Positions 14,627 through 22,792 of a stretch of 64,000 bases of DNA are shown here, one piece after another. The DNA lies in assembly GCF_021390935.1 (NCBI RefSeq), contig NZ_JAJPUI010000004.1, positions 310,001-374,000 of the forward strand. Direction: 5' to 3'. Under the pieces are notes generated by a model. The model saw only the letters and a list, made by a program, of their open reading frames with translations. It made no database searches and had not been told where the DNA came from. Both the position numbers and the translations under genes were made by a program. Positions within the stretch are counted from its first letter, which is position 1; every line of letters begins with the position of its first letter. This DNA is from Streptomyces sp. CC228A (GTDB taxonomy: Bacteria > Actinomycetota > Actinomycetes > Streptomycetales > Streptomycetaceae).

Positions 14627-15568
14627 ATGCGCCTCCGCACCGAACGCCGCGACCGCTGGGTGCCCCACACCATCGACGGCCGCACCACCCTCGTCAACGA
14701 CCCCGTCGACATCACCGTCCCCGCCCCGCCCCGCGACTGGGACACCACCATCCGCCGCGGCGTCGACACCCTCCTCGTCCTCATGCTCACCGCAGCGATC
14801 GTCTGGTCGACCGCCTCCATCGGCAGCCTCCTCGACCGCCGCGTCGACGAACTCCCCGCCTACGCCGCCGCCGCCACTTTCGACGCCGCATGGATCGCCT
14901 GCATAGCCCTGGAATGGCTCGCCCGCTACGACCCCAAGCGCGCCGCCCCGCCCCGCCGCGCCGGACACATCGCCCTCCTCCTCGCCATGGCCGCCATCGC
15001 CTCCGAGCACGTCATCGACGACCAGTGGGCCGTAGGTCTCGTCGGCGCCGCGGTGTCCCTCATCGCCAAAGCCCTGTGGACCCTGCGCCTCCAGCACACC
15101 GCGCTCCCGCTCGGCACCCGCGATCAGCAGTGGGTCGACCAGCAGCGCGCCGAGCTCCAGGCCCGCCGCGCACTCGGCCTCGTCCGCCGCGAACTCGCCG
15201 GGATCGAGGAGACCGCCGCCCTCACGGCCGGGCGCCACACGGGCGCATCACCTGATGCGGACGCCGATGCGCCGCATGATGCGCCCGCTGATACGCCTGA
15301 TATCCCGCAGGTCAGCGCCGTGTGGGCGCCGCCCGCCGGGACGAACAAAAGCGAGCTGATCCTCGCCGCCGCATCATCGCTGCCCCCCGGCGCAGCACCG
15401 CGCGACATCGCGGACCACCTCGCGCGTCACGGCCACACCGTGGACGTCGGCTACGTCCGCACCGTGATGTCCCGAGCGAAGAAGCCGAAGCGGACGCCGC
15501 CGCGGCAGCCGACGCTTCCCGAGCCGGGCCCGGACACCGTCGGCCGCGGCGGCGGGGGGTACAACTGA
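14627..15568 (+). CDS. DUF2637/Spd-like membrane protein with C-terminal winged helix
   Basis: 313 residues. About four transmembrane helices (roughly 46-65, 77-100, 115-130, 140-155), starting after a conserved-looking WDTTIRRGVDTLLVLML segment, then a coiled linker and a C-terminal HTH (PRDIADHLARHGHTVDVGYVR, about 258-278). This arrangement resembles the DUF2637/Spd-type proteins encoded in the transfer-spread regions of Streptomyces plasmids and AICEs. Its presence in a phage suggests exchange with such an element. No TraB/FtsK translocase is in the window, so conjugation itself is not supported. Confidence 0.6.
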   Translation: MRLRTERRDRWVPHTIDGRTTLVNDPVDITVPAPPRDWDTTIRRGVDTLLVLMLTAAIVWSTASIGSLLDRRVDELPAYAAAATFDAAWIACIALEWLARYDPKRAAPPRRAGHIALLLAMAAIASEHVIDDQWAVGLVGAAVSLIAKALWTLRLQHTALPLGTRDQQWVDQQRAELQARRALGLVRRELAGIEETAALTAGRHTGASPDADADAPHDAPADTPDIPQVSAVWAPPAGTNKSELILAAASSLPPGAAPRDIADHLARHGHTVDVGYVRTVMSRAKKPKRTPPRQPTLPEPGPDTVGRGGGGYN

Positions 15569-15735
15569 TGGCCGTCCTCACCGTCCTGGCATACGGGACG
15601 CTCGCCCTCACCGCCGGCGCCGCGCTCATCGCGCTCGCCCCCGCGACCGCCCGCGGCGCCTACGTCCTCCCCGCCGTGCGCACCCTCGCCGCCCTGCTCA
15701 CGATCGCCGCACTCGCCGCGGCCCTCCTCACCTGA
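15568..15735 (+). CDS. Two-helix membrane miniprotein
   Basis: 55 residues; ATG shares one base with the preceding stop. Two hydrophobic helices (VLAYGTLALTAGAALIALA and TLAALLTIAALAAALL) separated by a short polar turn. Part of the Spd-like membrane gene set. Role unknown. Confidence 0.55.
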   Translation: MAVLTVLAYGTLALTAGAALIALAPATARGAYVLPAVRTLAALLTIAALAAALLT

Positions 15736-15743
15736 GGCATCCC

Positions 15744-16250
15744 ATGACCATCGTCACCCTCGGCGGCGTCACCATCGGACTCGCCATCCTCGCCATCGCA
15801 CTCATCAGCTGGTGGCCCGGCCTCAAGCCCCTCAAGAGCGACCCCCTCGGCCACACCTCCCGACTCCTCCCCTTCCTCGCCGCCTGGGCCTACGGCGCCC
15901 TCGCCATCCTCAGCCTAGGCGGCCTCATCGGCTGGATCGCCGACACCGCCGTCTGGATCAGCAACTGGCTCGGCGACGCCGCACTGGTCTGGGGCGTCGG
16001 CGGCACCACCGGCCCCGCCGGCCGCGTCGCCTACCAGCCCCTCACCCAGACCGGCATCGCCCTCATGGCGATCCTCACCGCCGTCGTCATCGTCGCCGCG
16101 AAGAAGTCCAGCCGCGGCCCCGCCATCAAGGCGGGCGCCTGGTGCGGATTCTGCCTTGGCAGCTCCGCCGGCATCGCCGGGACCGCCGCCGTCCCTCTCG
16201 CCGAGGCCGTGAACTGGGCCGGGGGAGCGCTGTACGGGGCCATCGGATGA
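15744..16250 (+). CDS. Spd-like integral membrane protein
   Basis: 168 residues with four hydrophobic segments: about 4-26, 42-62, 103-121 and 131-160. Between them are short charged loops (KPLKSDPLGH; AKKSSRGPAIK). The gene order of DUF2637-like protein, short membrane protein, then this one recalls Streptomyces plasmid spread loci. No catalytic motif. Confidence 0.55.
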   Translation: MTIVTLGGVTIGLAILAIALISWWPGLKPLKSDPLGHTSRLLPFLAAWAYGALAILSLGGLIGWIADTAVWISNWLGDAALVWGVGGTTGPAGRVAYQPLTQTGIALMAILTAVVIVAAKKSSRGPAIKAGAWCGFCLGSSAGIAGTAAVPLAEAVNWAGGALYGAIG

Positions 16251-16900
16251 CCACCGTCGACCCGACTTCCGCCACCCCGGAGACCTCACCGGAACCCGCC
16301 CTCGGGGCGCGGATCGCCGGAGGATGCGTCATCGGCACCCTCGGCATCGGGACAGCCGCGTGGATCGTCCGCACCGCCCCCGAAACCGCGTACGTCGTCG
16401 TCGGGGCCATGCTCACCGTCGGCTGGCAGCGCGCCCACGCCTGGCACGACCGCCGCCGCCAGGCCGCCGACGACTCCCCGCAGGCCCCCGAGGAGCCCGC
16501 CGACCCGCCCGCCCCGGACATCGCCGCCGCGCTCCGCAACCTCGCCCAGGAAGGCGGCAGCGGCGTCCTCCTCACCCGACTCCGCGACTACCTCGGCGCC
16601 CCCGACACCAAGACCATCAAGGCCCTCCTCGACGCCGCCGGCATCCCCACCCGGGCGGGTGTGCGCACCGTCCACGGCAGCGGGCCCGGCGTTCATCGGG
16701 ACGACATCCCGCCCGCTCCCCCCACCAGCGACAGCACCCACGCGGACGGTTGTTGTTGCAGGTCAGGAGCCAACACCAACGCCAACAACACCCCGCAGGC
16801 GGACCCCCGAGAGGGGATCCGTGTAGAGCGCATCGGCGCCTCCGGCCACATCATCCGCGACCCCGCCGACACCACCCGCCACCACACCACCACCGCCTGA
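16247..16900 (+). CDS. Membrane-anchored protein with winged helix and Cys cluster
   Basis: 217 residues, ATG overlapping the previous stop. Two adjacent hydrophobic helices (about 22-58), then an acidic linker and a winged-helix-like domain (LTRLRDYLGAPDTKTIKALLDAAG, about 110-132). The C-terminus has a striking CCCR tri-cysteine. The same architecture, helices then HTH, appears in the first gene of this block, so the two may be distant relatives or partners. Confidence 0.55.
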   Translation: MTTVDPTSATPETSPEPALGARIAGGCVIGTLGIGTAAWIVRTAPETAYVVVGAMLTVGWQRAHAWHDRRRQAADDSPQAPEEPADPPAPDIAAALRNLAQEGGSGVLLTRLRDYLGAPDTKTIKALLDAAGIPTRAGVRTVHGSGPGVHRDDIPPAPPTSDSTHADGCCCRSGANTNANNTPQADPREGIRVERIGASGHIIRDPADTTRHHTTTA

Positions 16901-16913
16901 AGGAGACCCAGCC

Positions 16914-17036
16914 GTGCCGTTCCAGAGGACCATGTCCCTCGACGAACTCCGCCGCCGCAACGAAGCCAGCCAGAACGCTCGACAGACCCAGAAGAACACC
17001 ACCGCGCCCACCCCGGGCACACCCAAGAAGGGATGA
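16914..17036 (+). CDS. 40-residue polar miniprotein
   Basis: GTG start with AAGGAG upstream. Encodes MPFQRTMSLDELRRRNEASQ followed by a Gln/Asn/Lys-rich tail, one short helix and disorder. Support is the good ribosome binding site and snug position between two genes. Confidence 0.4.
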   Translation: MPFQRTMSLDELRRRNEASQNARQTQKNTTAPTPGTPKKG

Positions 17037-17041
17037 CCACC

Positions 17042-17164
17042 ATGAACGAACGATGCGGAGAAGGCATGTGCCAGTGCCACTGCGGCGAGCACCACGCATG
17101 CGGCTGCGACTGCTGGCGCTGCGACGAATGCATGCAGCACGCCGACTACTGCCAGTGCGACTGA
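17042..17164 (+). CDS. Metallothionein-like Cys-rich miniprotein
   Basis: 40 residues with 11 Cys (positions 5, 10, 12, 14, 20, 22, 24, 27, 30, 37, 39) and four His, arranged as C-x-C and C-x2-C pairs (MCQCHCGEHHACGCDCWRC). This density and spacing are those of metallothioneins, which sequester Zn, Cd or Cu thiolate clusters; length is somewhat short of the 50-60 residues of bacterial BmtA/SmtA types. Only 5 bp separate it from the preceding miniprotein, and a strong hairpin follows. It could protect a lysogen from metals or buffer zinc, or be a multi-knuckle zinc protein. No close homologue is known to me. Confidence 0.6.
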   Translation: MNERCGEGMCQCHCGEHHACGCDCWRCDECMQHADYCQCD

Positions 17165-17185
17165 CCGCCTGCCACACTGACCCCG

Positions 17186-17220
17186 GGCCCCGCCGTGCAA
17201 CCCCCCGACACGGCGGGGCC
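17186..17220. terminator. Strong 12-bp hairpin closing the accessory operon
   Basis: GGCCCCGCCGTG pairs exactly with CACGGCGGGGCC around an 11-nt loop, after the Cys-rich miniprotein. Lacks a T-tract but is very stable. Confidence 0.6.
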
Positions 17221-17240
17221 GCCCGCGAGAGGATGACCCC

Positions 17241-17636
17241 ATGGACGAGCACGTGACCCTCTTCAGCTCCAGCCTGCTGTCAAAGTGGGGGTTCAACGAC
17301 GGCGACGAGCCTGAGGCATGGCTGAACTGGTGCGACACCCATGGCATCGACTACACCCGTCTGGACTACCCCCTGGCGGCCCTGGTCCGCGAGCACCTGC
17401 TGCCGGTGATCGAGCAGCCCGTGACCGCTGTTGACATTGAGACCTGCCACAACCCCATCCGGATCGACACCCTGCACGGAGTCGACGTCACCAACTACTG
17501 GCGAGACACCAGCGTTGAAGGCCTGCTGACCCCGGAGAAGGTCGACGTACCCATGACCGAGGTTCTCCGCCTCGCGCTGGCTGAGGCGGGTCTCACGGAG
17601 GCACCACGGTATGAGGGTCCGTTGGCCCACAGCTGA
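17241..17636 (+). CDS. Hypothetical acidic protein
   Basis: 131 residues, ATG with GAGAGGATG just upstream. Acidic and globular-looking, with WGFNDGDEPEAWLNWCD near residues 16-32 and repeated hydrophobic strands. No motif or family recognised. It is alone between two hairpins, so it is probably its own transcription unit, as expected for a lysogeny-expressed accessory gene. Confidence 0.6.
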   Translation: MDEHVTLFSSSLLSKWGFNDGDEPEAWLNWCDTHGIDYTRLDYPLAALVREHLLPVIEQPVTAVDIETCHNPIRIDTLHGVDVTNYWRDTSVEGLLTPEKVDVPMTEVLRLALAEAGLTEAPRYEGPLAHS

Positions 17637-17813
17637 CCGCCCTGCTGTCAGACCTCCGCCGTACCGTAGACGTGTCCCATCCGCGCTGCTGGCTGCACGC
17701 GGCACCCGGACCCGCCCCGGCCGGAACAGCGCCCGGCACGGGCGGGACTTGCACACCACCCCACCACTCGTGTCATCATGAGGGCGCGTTCGGCATGCCC
17801 GGACACAACACCC

Positions 17814-17837
17814 AAGCCCCGCCACCGCGCGGGGCTT
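17814..17837. terminator. Rho-independent-like hairpin
   Basis: AAGCCCCGC pairs with GCGGGGCTT across a 6-nt loop and is followed by a weakly T-rich CGCTGTTT. It separates the acidic protein gene from the lipoprotein gene; the rest of this 277-bp gap shows no convincing gene. Confidence 0.55.
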
Positions 17838-17913
17838 CGCTGTTTCCCGGACACGCGCACACCCCACCCGGCACCATGACCCCCAACACCCGCACCGCCC
17901 TCGGGGGGACACC

Positions 17914-18210
17914 ATGCGCACCCGCACCACCACCACCGCCATCGCGCTGCTGCTCGCCACACTCACCGGATGCAGCAGCGCCAGCGAGCCCGAGCAGCCT
18001 GCCGCCGCAGCCAGCCCGAGCATCACAACCTCCACGCCCGCGTCCTACACCTTCCAGGACTGCGTCGACCTGCTGGAGTACGACTACAAGGCCGGCACCC
18101 CCAAGGACGCCAAGCACGACCCCGAGTGCTCCCACCTCTCCGAAGACGAGTACGTCAAGGCCGTCGGCCAGGTCCTCACAGCACACAAGGACGAGATCAT
18201 CGGTCAATGA
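17914..18210 (+). CDS. Small phage lipoprotein
   Basis: 98 residues. The N-terminus has Arg/Thr charges, a hydrophobic core (TAIALLLATLTGC) and lipobox LTGC, so the mature protein would be a lipid-anchored exported domain of about 79 residues with two further Cys that could form a disulfide (QDCVDLLEYDYKAG; DPECSHLS). Phage lipoproteins are often lysogenic-conversion or superinfection-exclusion factors; that is inferred from type and from its isolated position before the late operon. Confidence 0.75.
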   Translation: MRTRTTTTAIALLLATLTGCSSASEPEQPAAAASPSITTSTPASYTFQDCVDLLEYDYKAGTPKDAKHDPECSHLSEDEYVKAVGQVLTAHKDEIIGQ

Positions 18211-18225
18211 GGAGGGGGAGCGCCC

Positions 18226-18513
18226 GTGGCCGGCAACCCGCGCAACGGGCGCCCCTACCGCCGCCTCTGCGAGCAGCAGCGCGCCCTCGCCCTCCCCTGC
18301 TGGTGGTGCGGCCGAGACATCGACTACACCCTCACCGGAGCCGAAGGGCAGCGCTCCCCCTGGGCGTTCACCCTCGACCACGCCACCCCACTCTCCCGTG
18401 GCGGCGACCTCCTCGACCCCGCCAACGCCCGCTCAGCGCACCGACGGTGCAACAGCCAGCGCGGCAACCGCACGACAGCACGACCCCAGGAACGCGCATC
18501 ACGGAGGTGGTGA
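18226..18513 (+). CDS. HNH endonuclease of the packaging module
   Basis: 95 residues from a GTG with GGAGGGGG upstream. CWWCG, TLDHATPLSRGG and NARSAHRRCNSQRGNR give a full HNH motif with structural zinc. In many cos-type siphoviruses an HNH nuclease next to the terminase is needed for cos cleavage, and this gene lies just upstream of the terminase genes. The role follows from that known association. Confidence 0.85.
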   Translation: MAGNPRNGRPYRRLCEQQRALALPCWWCGRDIDYTLTGAEGQRSPWAFTLDHATPLSRGGDLLDPANARSAHRRCNSQRGNRTTARPQERASRRW

Positions 18514-18515
18514 CC

Positions 18516-18665
18516 ATGACAGCGGACGAGGCGATCAGCAACGCCGTCCGGGTCCTCCAGGCCGCAGAGGCCGAGACGAACCTGGCCCTGATGGAACGCC
18601 TGGACGAACTCGCCTGCTCCTGGCTGACCGTGGCCAACCTTCTGATGGAACGCGAGCGGGCCTGA
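18516..18665 (+). CDS. 49-residue helical protein
   Basis: ATG with GGAGG upstream, 2 bp after the HNH stop. Predicted as two helices (AISNAVRVLQAAEAETNLAL; LDELACSWLTVANLL). A small protein of this type between HNH and terminase is seen in related phages; function unknown. Confidence 0.5.
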   Translation: MTADEAISNAVRVLQAAEAETNLALMERLDELACSWLTVANLLMERERA

Positions 18666-18688
18666 GGCCCCTCGGAAGGTGACCTCGC

Positions 18689-19132
18689 ATGGCGCTCTAC
18701 GTCGTCACCGGCCCCCCGGCCGCAGGCAAGTCCTCGTGGATCGCCGCCCGCGCCCGGCCGACCGACATCGTCATCGACCTCGACCGCATTGCCCTCGCAC
18801 TCGCCGGCCCCGGCGCCCCCAGCTGGCAGCACGACGAGACCCTGCTCAAGGTCGCGCACCGGGCGCGGTTCGCCGCGATCGACGAGGCCGTCAAGCACCG
18901 CGGCGCCGTCGACGTGTACCTCATCCACACCATGCCGTCCGCCAAGGCCATCGCCCGCTACCGACGACTCGACGCCCGCATCGTCACCGTCGACCCCGGA
19001 CGCGACATCGTCATGCAGCGCGTCAGAGACATGCGGCACGACGGCATGACGGCCGTCGCCACCCGCTGGTACAACCAGCAGGCCAAGCGCGACTCACACA
19101 CGGTGACACGCCAAGCGTCACGCTCGTGGTGA
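18689..19132 (+). CDS. P-loop NTPase/kinase-like protein
   Basis: 147 residues. Walker A is clear (VTGPPAAGKSSW, residues 6-17) and VIDLDRI (28-34) follows like the start of an AAA_33/zeta-kinase type domain; a second hydrophobic strand VDVYLIHT would be Walker B-like. About the size of a nucleotide kinase. Such genes often precede the terminase in actinophages; the phosphorylated substrate is unknown. Confidence 0.75.
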   Translation: MALYVVTGPPAAGKSSWIAARARPTDIVIDLDRIALALAGPGAPSWQHDETLLKVAHRARFAAIDEAVKHRGAVDVYLIHTMPSAKAIARYRRLDARIVTVDPGRDIVMQRVRDMRHDGMTAVATRWYNQQAKRDSHTVTRQASRSW

Positions 19133-19541
19133 CCACAGCCCGTGATGCGTACGCAGCGTGCACACCCCGTACTCGCGGACGGTGACCCCGCCATGGCCCA
19201 CCACCCTGCGTAGATACGCACCCAGCGTGAGGAACCACGCAGCAGCAGTGACCGTTGGCAACCACCACCACGACCAGCACCGCTAACTCCGTCACGCGAT
19301 GCGAAATCGTCACGCAAACGACGGCTCGATCGCCCAGGTCGGAGGCAAGGGCGGGGGGCCCATGAACATCGAGGATCCCGAAGGCACGGGCGACCCAAAA
19401 GCCCTTCTCGCCCAGATTTTTGCGTGATCGATTTCAAAGATCATTCCGCGAGGTCGTGGCTCTAGCGTGATTACGGAGCGTCACCCCTCCCGTTGTCACG
19501 TTGAGTCACCTTTCTGCTGTCACGGAACGTGAGGGGGTGTC
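19133..19541. other. Gene-free 400-bp region, candidate cos/packaging site
   Basis: No convincing gene. The region upstream of the small terminase gene is filled with short GTCAC/GTGAC and CGTCACG elements in both orientations (clusters near 19,115-19,140, 19,285-19,320 and 19,466-19,530), plus an AT-rich patch near 19,415-19,445 that stands out in this genome. Iterated half-sites next to terS are what a terminase recognition and cos region looks like. No exact cohesive end can be defined from the sequence. Confidence 0.45.
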
Positions 19542-19790
19542 GTGATCTCCAGCGAGATCCGCGCTGAGCTCGACCAGCTCGGCGCCCACACCACCACCCC
19601 CGGACTGGCCGCCCTGGCCCTCGCGCTCGCCGAGTCGTTCGACGACACCGACGCACCCACCTCCCGGGCCGTGGTCGCCCGCGAGCTCAACGCCCTGATG
19701 AAGACCATCCGCGCACACGCGCCCGTCGGCGAGGAGGGGGACGCAGTTGACGACCTCGCAGCTCGCCGTGCGCAGCGGCGCGGAGCCTGA
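19542..19790 (+). CDS. Terminase small subunit (probable)
   Basis: 82 residues from a GTG with GAGGGGG upstream. Helical (ISSEIRAELDQLGAHTTTPG; ALALALAESFDD; SRAVVARELNALMKTIRA), ending in DDLAARRAQRR. Size, position and this C-terminal motif match the short small subunits found before HK97-type terminases in actinophages. It would bind the packaging site and recruit the large subunit, whose gene overlaps it by 44 bp. Confidence 0.65.
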   Translation: MISSEIRAELDQLGAHTTTPGLAALALALAESFDDTDAPTSRAVVARELNALMKTIRAHAPVGEEGDAVDDLAARRAQRRGA

Positions 19791-21267
19791 CCAGATCCCC
19801 GACGCCCGCGGCGCCCAACGCCCCCGGGTGTGCACGTTTCCGCCGTTCACCTCGTCCTCGGGCCAGGAGGCCGTGGAGCTGGCGGCCGAGGCCGGTCTCA
19901 TCCTGGACAACTGGCAGCAGTTCGTCCTCCACGTCGGCCTCGGTGAACGGGATGACGGCTCGTGGGCAGCGTTCGAGACCTGCGTGAACGTGCCCCGTCA
20001 GAACGGCAAGGGCGGCATCATCGAGGCCCGCGAGCTGGCCGGCCTGTTCCTCCTCGGCGAACGGCTGATCCTGCACTCCGCGCACGAGTTCAAGACCGCC
20101 AAGGAAGCGTTCCTCAGGGTCGAGCGGCTCATCGCCAACACGGACTCGCTGCGAAAGCGTGTGCGGGCCGTGCGGCGCACGACCGGCGAGGAGGCCATCG
20201 AACTCCTCAACGGCGCCCGACTGCGGTTCCTGGCCCGCTCCGGCGGCTCCGGCCGCGGGTTCACGGGGAACTGCAACATCCTCGACGAGGCGATGGTCCT
20301 CGGCGACGACGCAATGGGCGCCCTGATGCCCACCATGGCCGCCGTGAAGAACCCGCAGGTCTGGTACCTCGGGTCCGCGGGCATCGGGCCGCCGTCGATG
20401 CAGCTCGGGCGTCTGCGGGCCCGGGCGCTGGAGGCCCTGGAGACAGGCGTGCCGGACCCGTCCCTGGCCTACCTGGAGTGGTCGATCAACCCGCACGTGA
20501 CGGAGTGCCCACAGGGCTGCACCGAGCACGACGACCCGCGCTCTGCGGTGTCGGTGGCGCGCGCGAACCCGGCGCTCGGCTACCGGCTCAGCCTTGAGCA
20601 CACGGAGCGGGAGCGGCTGACGATGGGCGAGCACATCTTCGCCCGGGAGCGGCTGGGGGTCGGTGAGTACCCGTCGGACTCGGCGGACACGTGGTCGGTG
20701 ATCGGTGAGGACGCGTGGCGGGCCCTCACGGACAGCGACAGCCAGGCGGCGGACCCGGTGGCGTTCGCCATCGACATGACGCCGGAGCGGTCGCACGCCT
20801 CGATCTGCGTGGCCAGCGCGAACGGGCCAGTGGTGCACGTGGAGGTCGTCGACAACCGGCCCGGCGCCGACTGGATCATTCGGCGGGCCGCTGACCTGCA
20901 TGAACGCTGGAACCCTCGGTGCTGGGTGGTGGACGCGGGCGGCCCCGCGGGGTCGCTGATCCCGGACCTGGAACGGGAGCTCGGTATCACGGTCGTCTCG
21001 CCGAAGGTGCGGCAGTACGCGCAGGCGTGCGGGTCGTTCTTCGACGCGGTCACGTCCGGTGACCTCGTCCACCTCGACCAGGCGCCGCTGGCGACCGCGC
21101 TCGCAGGCGCCCGGAAGCGGGACCTCGGTGAGGCGTGGGCGTGGGCCCGGCGCGGGGTCGGGGTCGACATCTCCCCGCTGGTCGGGGTGACGCTGGCCCG
21201 CTGGGGCCTGACAGCCGAGGTGGAAGAGCCGGAGGAGGAGGTGGAGCCGTGGGTCGCGTTTCGGTGA
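19747..21267 (+). CDS. terL: Terminase large subunit
   Basis: 506 residues. ATPase domain with Walker A VPRQNGKG (82-89) and Walker B/catalytic NILDEA (177-182); nuclease domain beginning at FAIDMTPERS (Asp343 as likely metal ligand) and ending with conserved DAGG and late-Asp motifs. Powers DNA translocation into the prohead and makes the terminal cuts. The start is a TTG with GAGGAGG upstream, inside the end of terS, implying translational coupling. Length is normal for HK97-type TerL. Confidence 0.95.
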   Translation: MTTSQLAVRSGAEPDQIPDARGAQRPRVCTFPPFTSSSGQEAVELAAEAGLILDNWQQFVLHVGLGERDDGSWAAFETCVNVPRQNGKGGIIEARELAGLFLLGERLILHSAHEFKTAKEAFLRVERLIANTDSLRKRVRAVRRTTGEEAIELLNGARLRFLARSGGSGRGFTGNCNILDEAMVLGDDAMGALMPTMAAVKNPQVWYLGSAGIGPPSMQLGRLRARALEALETGVPDPSLAYLEWSINPHVTECPQGCTEHDDPRSAVSVARANPALGYRLSLEHTERERLTMGEHIFARERLGVGEYPSDSADTWSVIGEDAWRALTDSDSQAADPVAFAIDMTPERSHASICVASANGPVVHVEVVDNRPGADWIIRRAADLHERWNPRCWVVDAGGPAGSLIPDLERELGITVVSPKVRQYAQACGSFFDAVTSGDLVHLDQAPLATALAGARKRDLGEAWAWARRGVGVDISPLVGVTLARWGLTAEVEEPEEEVEPWVAFR

Positions 21268-21446
21268 CAGCCGCTCGCGCGCGGGCCGGGGTCCTCCTCG
21301 GCGCGTTGATTGCGGCGGTGGGCGTGGCGCTCGCCGCTGGGGCCGCGTACGGGCTGATGGCCGCGGGGGTGTCCCTGGCGGCGTGGTGCCTGTTCGTGGT
21401 CGATGTGAGCCCTGCTGAGGGCGGCGGGAAGGAGGGGCGCCCGTGA
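21249..21446 (+). CDS. Small two-helix membrane protein between terL and portal
   Basis: 65 residues from a GTG preceded by GAGGAGGTGG. Two hydrophobic helices (GVLLGALIAAVGVALAAGAA and GVSLAAWCLFVVDV). Overlaps both neighbours. Could be a minor membrane or assembly protein; no family recognised. Confidence 0.55.
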   Translation: MGRVSVTAARARAGVLLGALIAAVGVALAAGAAYGLMAAGVSLAAWCLFVVDVSPAEGGGKEGRP

Positions 21447-22792
21447 CGAGTCTGTGGCGGGCCGTGCGCGGGCGCCCCTCACATAGTGCCCGTTCGATCA
21501 GCAGCCTGGAGGACTACGCGTACGCGCTGCAGCAGGCGCTGGGGTACGGGTCGTGGTCGACGCTCGGCGTGACGCAGTCGCAGCCGGGCCAGGTGGCGGA
21601 GAAGACGCCGAGCGACTTCCCCGGCTACGCCACGCTGTTCGCGACGAACCCGGTGATCTGGGCGTGCATGGTCGCCCGGCAGGACGTGTTCGCGTCCACC
21701 CGGTTCATCTGGCAGCGCCTCAACAACGGCCGCCCGTCGGAGATGTTCGGGACGACGGACCTGCGGCTGCTGGAGCAGCCGTGGGTGGGCGGGACCACGC
21801 AGGACCTCCTGGCCCGGGTCATCCAGGACGCCGACCTGGCGGGCAACTCCTACTGGGTTCGGGACGGGGATGAGCTGGTGCGGCTGCGGCCGGACTGGAC
21901 ATCGATCGTGCTGGAGCGCCGAGTGCGGCTCGGTGGGGCGCTGGGGTGGCGGAGGCTCGGCTACCTGTACCAGGAGCCCGGCGAGGAGCCGGTGCCGCTG
22001 CTGCCGGACGAGGTGATGCACTTCGCGCCGCGACCGGACCCGCTGGCGACGTACCGCGGGATGTCGTGGCTGACGCCGGTGCTGCGGGAGTCCACGAACG
22101 ACAACCTCATGGCGGCGCACAAGAAGCGTTTCATGGAGAACGCGGCCACCCCGAACATGGTCGTGCGGCTGGCGCGAGAGGTGAGCCCGGAGGCGTTCGA
22201 GAAGTTCGTCGCCAAGATGGACTCGACGCACAAGGGCGTGGAGAACGCGTACAAGACGATGTACCTGGGCGGTGGCGCCGATGTCACCGTGGTCGGCAAG
22301 GACTTCCAGCAGCTGGACTTCAGCACGGTGCAAGGCGCGGGCGAGACCCGTATCGCGGCGGCGGCCGGAGTGCCGCCCGTCATCGTGGGCCTCTCGGAGG
22401 GCCTGAAGGCCGCGACGTACTCGAACTACGGGCAGGCACGGCGGCGGTTCGCGGACGGCACGATCCACCCCTTGTGGCAGAACGCCGCCGGGTCGCTTCA
22501 GCGGCTGGTGGCGCCGCCGGGCGGCTCTGGCGCGGTGCGGCTCTGGTACGACGCGCGGGACGTTCCGTTCCTGCGGGAGGACCGTAAGGACGCGGCCGAG
22601 ATCCAGCGGATGCAGGCGACCACGATCCGGCAGCTCACAGACGCCGGTTACACGCCGGAGTCCGCGACGGCCGCGGTGCTGGCGGAGGACTGGGGGCTCC
22701 TGGTGCACACCGGTCTGTTCTCCGTGCAGCTCCAGCCACCGGGCGGTGACGGGCCGCCTACGACGCCCACACCACCTGAGGAGGGGACCTGA
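21443..22792 (+). CDS. Phage portal protein (HK97 type)
   Basis: 449 residues. Recognised by the HK97 portal layout: FATNPVIWACMVARQDVFAS, DLLARVIQDADLAGNSYW, a PDEVMHF segment and the NATP/MENAATPNMV region near 230, with the late VPPVIVG motif. Twelve copies form the vertex through which DNA is packaged and to which the connector binds. GTG start overlaps the previous stop; length is typical. Confidence 0.95.
   Translation: MTSLWRAVRGRPSHSARSISSLEDYAYALQQALGYGSWSTLGVTQSQPGQVAEKTPSDFPGYATLFATNPVIWACMVARQDVFASTRFIWQRLNNGRPSEMFGTTDLRLLEQPWVGGTTQDLLARVIQDADLAGNSYWVRDGDELVRLRPDWTSIVLERRVRLGGALGWRRLGYLYQEPGEEPVPLLPDEVMHFAPRPDPLATYRGMSWLTPVLRESTNDNLMAAHKKRFMENAATPNMVVRLAREVSPEAFEKFVAKMDSTHKGVENAYKTMYLGGGADVTVVGKDFQQLDFSTVQGAGETRIAAAAGVPPVIVGLSEGLKAATYSNYGQARRRFADGTIHPLWQNAAGSLQRLVAPPGGSGAVRLWYDARDVPFLREDRKDAAEIQRMQATTIRQLTDAGYTPESATAAVLAEDWGLLVHTGLFSVQLQPPGGDGPPTTPTPPEEGT

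Noticed and set aside
19362..19427. 21-codon open frame upstream of terS
   Set aside because: Very short, no well-spaced ribosome binding site and no overlap with neighbours; lies in a region that looks like a packaging site.
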